9,154 nt of DNA from Acidobacteriaceae bacterium. GTDB lineage: Bacteria > Acidobacteriota > Terriglobia > Terriglobales > Acidobacteriaceae. The DNA is taken from assembly GCA_003154055.1 (NCBI GenBank), contig PMCH01000184.1, positions 26,395 to 35,548 of the forward strand, written 5' to 3'. This document shows positions 5,216 to 9,154 of the stretch, one piece after another. Position numbers and translations under genes: made by a program. Position 1 is the first letter of the stretch; each line of letters begins with the position of its first letter. Below the pieces are notes generated by a model. That model was not told the DNA's origin, ran no database searches, and saw nothing but the letters and a program-made list of their open reading frames with translations.

Positions 5216-7900
5216 ATGCCCATCCCTGCCAACACGCCCGAACATCAACGGCTGCGAGAACAGTATTCTGGCCCCGTTCAGCCTTGGCGGAAGTGGGGTC
5301 CCTACGTCGCCGAGCGGGCATGGGGCTCGGTACGCGAAGACTACAGCCCCTACGGCACCGCCTGGGATTCCCTAACCCACGACATGGCGCGCAGCAAAGC
5401 CTACCGCTGGGGAGAAGACGGCATTGCCGCGATCTGCGACCGCTACCAGGTGCTCGTCTTTGCTCTCGCTCTCTGGAACGGACGCGATCCCATCCTGAAA
5501 GAACGCATGTTCGGGCTCACCTGCGACGAAGGCAACCACGGCGAGGACGTCAAGGAATACTGGTTCTACCTCGACTCGACGCCCACCCACAGCTACATGC
5601 GGATGCTCTACAAATATCCGCAGGCCGAATATCCCTACGCACACCTGGTCGAGGAGAACCGCCACCGCTGGGGTGCCAATCACCCGGAGTACGAGCTGCT
5701 CGATACTGGGATCTTCGACCAGGACCGCTATTTCGATGTCTCCATGGAGTACGCGAAAGCTGCGGAAGAAGATATCTGCATCAGGATCGAAGCCATCAAC
5801 CGCGGACCTGAACCCGCAACGCTCCACCTGCTGCCCCACTTGTGGTTCCGCAACACTTGGGGATGGACCGATCCCCGAGGCCGCGAGCCCATGATCCGCC
5901 TGAACTCCCAAAGGAATCGCAGACAGACCGACTCCCTCTGCCTCGTTGCCGACGATTCCGAAGCCGGCCCCATTGCCAATCTTCAGTTCCCGTACAAACT
6001 CGGCCGCCGTTTTCTCTACGCTGCCTCCGATGGCAAGCCCCTTTTCACCGATAACGAGAACAACGCCGTCCGCCTCTACGGGTCCGCGAACAATTCCAAG
6101 CGTTTTGTGAAAGATGGATTCCATCGCCACGTGATCCACGGCGAGGCGTCGGTAGAGCCAGCGCACTGCGGAACGAAATCCTGCGTGTGGTACCAGCGCA
6201 CACTAGCGCCCGGCGAGTCATGGATGCTCCGTCTCCGGCTCTCGCCCAAAGAACTCGCAGCACCGCTGGCCGATATCGACGAAACCATCCGCACCCGCCG
6301 CGCCGAAGCTGACGTATTCTACGAAACCGTTCATCCTCCCAAAGCCAGCACTGAAGAACGCCGCGTGCAACGGCAGGCTCTTGCCGGCATGCTGTGGAGC
6401 AAACTTTTCTACTACTGGGATGTCAATCTCTGGCTCGAAGGCGACAATCCAAAATCTCCACCTCCCGACTCCCGCAAGCGCGCGCGCAACATTCATTGGC
6501 GCCACTTGAACTCCATGCGCATTTTGTCCATGCCCGACAAATGGGAGTTCCCGTGGTTCGCCGCGTGGGACCTGGCGTTTCAGTGCTTGACCCTGGCGCT
6601 CGTCGATCCCGCGTTCGCCAAGGAAAATCTCTGGCTGCTGCTGTTCGAACAATTCCAGCATCCCAACGGACAGATCCCAGCTTATGAATGGGAGTTCTCC
6701 GACCTGAATCCTCCCGTACACGCCTGGGCCTGCTGGAAGGTGTACGAACTCGAAAGGGACCGCACCGGCGTCGCCGACACCGCCTTCCTGGAGAAGTGCC
6801 TGCACAAGCTGCTTATGAATTTCGCCTGGTGGGTGAACCGGGTGGACAGCGAAGGCAATAACGTTTTTGAAGGCGGCTTCCTGGGCTTGGACAACATCGC
6901 GGTGGTTGATCGCGGAGAGAAATTTCCTGGCGGCGCCATCCTTGAGCAATCCGACGCCACTGGATGGATGGGCTTCTTCTGTCTCTACCTGATGAAGATC
7001 GCCCTCGAACTGGCGCGCACCAACCCGGTGTATGAAGGAGTCGCCACCAAGTTCTTTCAGCATTTCATCTACATCGGCAGCGCCATGAAGAAAATGGGCG
7101 GCCGCGATTATCAACTCTGGGACGAAAAAGACGGCTTTTTCTACGACGTCCTGCGCTACCCCAACGGCGAGTTTCACAAGTTCCGCTTGCGCTCGCTGGT
7201 CGGACTGATTCCGCTGTACGCGATCGCGGTTCTGCGACTAGACGAGCTCGCCCCTTTTCCCAGCTTCAAGAACGATGTTGAGTGGTTTCTGAAAAACCGC
7301 GCAGACTTGGTAGGTGACGCCTGCTATCGCGAAGGCCGCGCCGGCGAGCGCTATGTGTTGTCCATCGCTGCCCCGGAGCAGTTTGCGCGTCTTCTTCGCC
7401 GTCTCTCCGATCCGGCAGAATTCCTCTCATCCTATGGTTTAAGAAGCATCTCGAAGTATCACGAACATCATCCCTTTGAGTTTGCCGGCCATTCGGTTGG
7501 CTACGAGCCCGGAGAAGCGGCCGTCAAGATCAAGGGAGGCAATTCCAACTGGCGCGGCCCGATCTGGTTCCCTACGTCGTACTTGCTTATCAACTCCCTG
7601 CTGCGCTTCGGCCAGGCTTTGGGAGACAAAGTCCAGATCACCAGCGACGGCCGCAGCGTTACTCCCTCGGATTTCGCAGGAGAAGTGGCCAACCGCATGA
7701 TCGCGATCTTCACGCGTGACAGCAAGGGGCACCGTCCCTCCTCCGGCGAGTACGCGAAGATGCAAACCGATCCGCACTGGCGCGACCTGGTCCTTTTCCA
7801 CGAGTACTACCACGGCGACACCGGCAAGGGGATCGGCGCCAGCCACCAGACCGGCTGGAGTGGATTGATCGCCAACCTCATCGACGAATGGCGGCGCTGA
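5216..7900 (+). CDS. GH63/MGH1-like glycoside hydrolase ('glucosidase')
   Basis: This 894-residue protein has no signal peptide or TM segment, so it is predicted cytoplasmic. The N-terminal third looks like the beta-rich domain typical of large GH63-like enzymes, with conserved-looking blocks such as FGLTCDEGNHGEDVKEYWF. The region from about 380 to the end has the alpha/alpha-barrel pattern. Candidate catalytic acids, by analogy with GH63 enzymes such as E. coli YgjK, are Asp452 in WFAAWDLAFQ and Glu863 in FHEYYHGDTG, followed by SHQTGWSGLIANLID. Another conserved-looking block is NGQIPAYEWEFSD at 484-496. Family members hydrolyse glucosides or related sugars (alpha-glucosides, mannosyl- or glucosylglycerate); the substrate here cannot be read from sequence. 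The length matches the large bacterial 'glucosidase' group and no frameshift is seen. The start ATG lies 17 nt after the cytochrome stop without an obvious SD, and the channel gene follows after one base, so co-transcription is likely. Confidence 0.85.
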   Translation: MPIPANTPEHQRLREQYSGPVQPWRKWGPYVAERAWGSVREDYSPYGTAWDSLTHDMARSKAYRWGEDGIAAICDRYQVLVFALALWNGRDPILKERMFGLTCDEGNHGEDVKEYWFYLDSTPTHSYMRMLYKYPQAEYPYAHLVEENRHRWGANHPEYELLDTGIFDQDRYFDVSMEYAKAAEEDICIRIEAINRGPEPATLHLLPHLWFRNTWGWTDPRGREPMIRLNSQRNRRQTDSLCLVADDSEAGPIANLQFPYKLGRRFLYAASDGKPLFTDNENNAVRLYGSANNSKRFVKDGFHRHVIHGEASVEPAHCGTKSCVWYQRTLAPGESWMLRLRLSPKELAAPLADIDETIRTRRAEADVFYETVHPPKASTEERRVQRQALAGMLWSKLFYYWDVNLWLEGDNPKSPPPDSRKRARNIHWRHLNSMRILSMPDKWEFPWFAAWDLAFQCLTLALVDPAFAKENLWLLLFEQFQHPNGQIPAYEWEFSDLNPPVHAWACWKVYELERDRTGVADTAFLEKCLHKLLMNFAWWVNRVDSEGNNVFEGGFLGLDNIAVVDRGEKFPGGAILEQSDATGWMGFFCLYLMKIALELARTNPVYEGVATKFFQHFIYIGSAMKKMGGRDYQLWDEKDGFFYDVLRYPNGEFHKFRLRSLVGLIPLYAIAVLRLDELAPFPSFKNDVEWFLKNRADLVGDACYREGRAGERYVLSIAAPEQFARLLRRLSDPAEFLSSYGLRSISKYHEHHPFEFAGHSVGYEPGEAAVKIKGGNSNWRGPIWFPTSYLLINSLLRFGQALGDKVQITSDGRSVTPSDFAGEVANRMIAIFTRDSKGHRPSSGEYAKMQTDPHWRDLVLFHEYYHGDTGKGIGASHQTGWSGLIANLIDEWRR

Positions 7901-7901
7901 C

Positions 7902-8948
7902 ATGGGACTCCGCCGTCGCCTCCTCTACGCGGCCATCTTGCTTCTGTTGCTGATCAGCTTCAGCACCCTCGGCTACCGCGTACTCGGCGGTCCCTCAATC
8001 GGCTTGCTGCAAGCGCTTTACATGGCGGTCATTACGCTCGCGGGCGTCGGCTACGGAGAAATTGTCGACACCGCCCACAACCCCGCGCTACGCATCTTCA
8101 ACATGTTCATTGTGCTGTTCGGGGTGGCAGTCACGGTTTACGTGTTCTCGGTCGTGGCCGCTTTCCTGGTCGAAGTCGAAATTACCAACCCGTTCTGGAG
8201 ACGCCGCATGCAAAAGCGCCTGGACGAACTCAGCGATCACTTTATCGTCTGCGGCCTGGGAGATACGGGCCGTTTTGTAGTCACCGAGTTGCAGAAGACG
8301 CAGACCCCGTGCGTGGTCATCGAGATTTCAGAAGACAACCTCCACAAGATGAAGGAACTTCACGGAGAAGTTTTTCGTGATCTCGCGTATGTGATCGGTG
8401 ATGCCACCGAGGAGGAAGTCCTGGAGAAGTGCGGCCTGAGCTGCGCCAAGGGTCTCGTTGCAGCGCTGCCGCACGATAAAGACAATCTGGTCATCACCGT
8501 ACTCTCCCGCCAGCGATTTCCCCGCTTGCGCATCGTGGCCCGCGCCACCGACCGCAAGTTCGGCGAGCGCATGATGAAGGCCGGGGCCAGTTCCACCGTC
8601 TCTCCCAACCAGATTGGCGGATTGCGCCTGGCGAGTGAGGCCATCCGCCCACATGCTGTGGGATTTCTCGACTTACTGCTCAAGGAACAAGGCCAAACCC
8701 TGCGCGTTGAAGAAGTGGTAATCCAAATAAATTCTCCCTGGGCCGGAAAACGTCTCGACGAGATTGACTTGAAGGGGCGCATGAATCTCCTCGTTCTCGG
8801 CCTGAAGCACCCGTCGGGAAGCGGCCTTCCGGACGTGGTCGTGAACCCATCCGATCACGCCACCGTCAGCGCCGGAGGAGTCATCATCGCGCTCGGAGAT
8901 ATGCCCGACATCGAGCGAGCCCGCCGCGAATCCGAAGCCCGCGCTTGA
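7902..8948 (+). CDS. Two-TM potassium channel with RCK (TrkA-N/TrkA-C) regulatory domains
   Basis: The 348-residue product has a basic start, TM1 (about 7-28), a pore helix and selectivity filter (AGVGYGE, 47-53), TM2 (about 65-92), and a cytoplasmic RCK module. The RCK Rossmann fold shows GLGDTG at 118-123 and Glu141 at the end of beta-2, suggesting NAD(H)-type or other nucleotide binding. A TrkA-C-like domain occupies roughly 265-335 (VEEVVIQINSPWAGKRLDEI and onward). Family knowledge: four subunits form a pore, and an RCK ring gates K+ flux in response to nucleotide or ions. The first filter position is Gly48 where K+ channels usually have Thr (TVGYG). The ATG at 7902 is one base after the glycosidase stop and lacks a clear SD, so translation probably depends on reinitiation. 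It is not a Kef antiporter, since there are only two TM segments. Confidence 0.9.
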   Translation: MGLRRRLLYAAILLLLLISFSTLGYRVLGGPSIGLLQALYMAVITLAGVGYGEIVDTAHNPALRIFNMFIVLFGVAVTVYVFSVVAAFLVEVEITNPFWRRRMQKRLDELSDHFIVCGLGDTGRFVVTELQKTQTPCVVIEISEDNLHKMKELHGEVFRDLAYVIGDATEEEVLEKCGLSCAKGLVAALPHDKDNLVITVLSRQRFPRLRIVARATDRKFGERMMKAGASSTVSPNQIGGLRLASEAIRPHAVGFLDLLLKEQGQTLRVEEVVIQINSPWAGKRLDEIDLKGRMNLLVLGLKHPSGSGLPDVVVNPSDHATVSAGGVIIALGDMPDIERARRESEARA

Positions 8949-8992
8949 CTCGGGTTACTGCGTTGGTTACCGGGTCCCACGACCGAAGTTCC

Positions 8993-9020
8993 TTGACTCC
9001 CCCTGTGGTTGAGCGACAAT
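8993..9020 (+). promoter_or_regulatory. Candidate sigma70-type promoter for the gene at 9066
   Basis: TTGACT (8993-8998, five of six consensus bases) and GACAAT (9015-9020, four of six) are 16 bp apart. Transcription would begin around 9027, giving a leader of about 40 nt. It suggests that the last gene is a separate unit rather than the end of the cytochrome-glycosidase-channel set. No terminator hairpin is evident between 8949 and 8992. Confidence 0.4.
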
Positions 9021-9054
9021 CCGGCTAGGATTCCCCGCCAAAATAAAGTTACGT

Positions 9055-9060
9055 GGGAGA
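9055..9060 (+). promoter_or_regulatory. Ribosome binding site for the gene at 9066
   Basis: GGGAGA lies five bases before the GTG at 9066. With the signal-peptide-like translation that follows, it fixes the non-ATG start. Confidence 0.65.
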
Positions 9061-9065
9061 CTTGC

Positions 9066-9154
9066 GTGCTCAAATCAACTCTTTCAGTTCTGTTGTCCCT
9101 GCTGCTCGCTGCCAGTCCGGCGCTCGCTGCCGATAGCCAAACGGCTGGCGAAGT
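9066..9154 (+). CDS. N-terminus of an exported protein of unknown function (partial)
   Basis: From GTG 9066 the frame is open to the window end (29 codons plus two bases). The translation is a typical Sec signal peptide: Lys3, then a Leu/Ser/Ala-rich core (LSVLLSLLLAA), then an ALA|AD-like signal peptidase I site near residues 21-24, followed by SQTAGE. A good SD (GGGAGA, five-base spacer) supports this start. The mature protein is outside the window, so its family cannot be named; it is expected in the periplasm or beyond. It is probably transcribed from its own promoter at 8993-9020. Confidence 0.7.
   Translation, partial: MLKSTLSVLLSLLLAASPALAADSQTAGE

Noticed and set aside
5047..5811. 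254-codon plus-strand frame bridging cytochrome and glycosidase
   Set aside because: It overlaps both genes out of frame, and the translation is Arg/Pro-rich without recognisable domains.
6218..7177. 319-codon minus-strand open frame
   Set aside because: Antisense to the catalytic domain of the glycosidase; no independent motif or start signal.
8971..8986. Small hairpin (GGTC-CCAC-GACC) after the channel gene as a terminator
   Set aside because: The stem is only 4 bp and there is no T-run after it.

Overview
The window is GC-rich and densely coded, and looks like the chromosome of a soil-type bacterium. The gene content (a HoxF/HoxU-like NADH module fused to cNMP-binding domains, a c554-type multiheme cytochrome, an MGH1/GH63-like glucosidase of about 890 residues, and a two-TM RCK potassium channel) fits Acidobacteriota best. 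That placement is inference from family recollection; no phylogenetic marker is present. No RNA genes, CRISPR arrays, insertion sequences or prophage genes were seen.

Left half, minus strand (1-3641): two translationally coupled genes. The upstream one (1971-3641) is a fused NuoE-NuoF / HoxF-type NADH:acceptor diaphorase with FMN, NADH, 2Fe-2S and 4Fe-4S sites. Its stop overlaps the GTG start of the second gene (1974 leftwards, cut by the window edge). That second gene encodes a composite protein: a HoxU/NuoG-like N-terminus with 2Fe-2S and 4Fe-4S sites, two cyclic-nucleotide-binding (CRP-like) domains, and a DmsB-like poly-ferredoxin region. Together they look like a soluble NADH-oxidising or NAD-reducing electron-transfer device carrying a built-in ligand sensor. 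Its terminal partner lies outside the window or is unknown.

Centre (3642-3845): a divergent intergenic region of about 200 bp, less GC-rich than its surroundings, with a plausible sigma70-type promoter for the rightward genes and an 8-bp inverted repeat.

Right half, plus strand (3846-8948): a tightly packed run of an exported five-haem c-type cytochrome, a large cytoplasmic GH63/MGH1-like glycoside hydrolase (17-nt gap) and a 2-TM potassium channel with a C-terminal RCK regulator (1-nt gap). The spacing suggests one operon, although the three functions do not form an obvious pathway. From 9066 a new gene with a clean Sec signal peptide begins, preceded by its own promoter-like sequence and ribosome binding site, and runs off the right edge.

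The most notable item is the fusion of a HoxU/NuoG-type electron-transfer subunit to tandem cNMP domains and a second ferredoxin module, in which one cysteine of the normal His-Cys-Cys-Cys cluster site is a glutamine.
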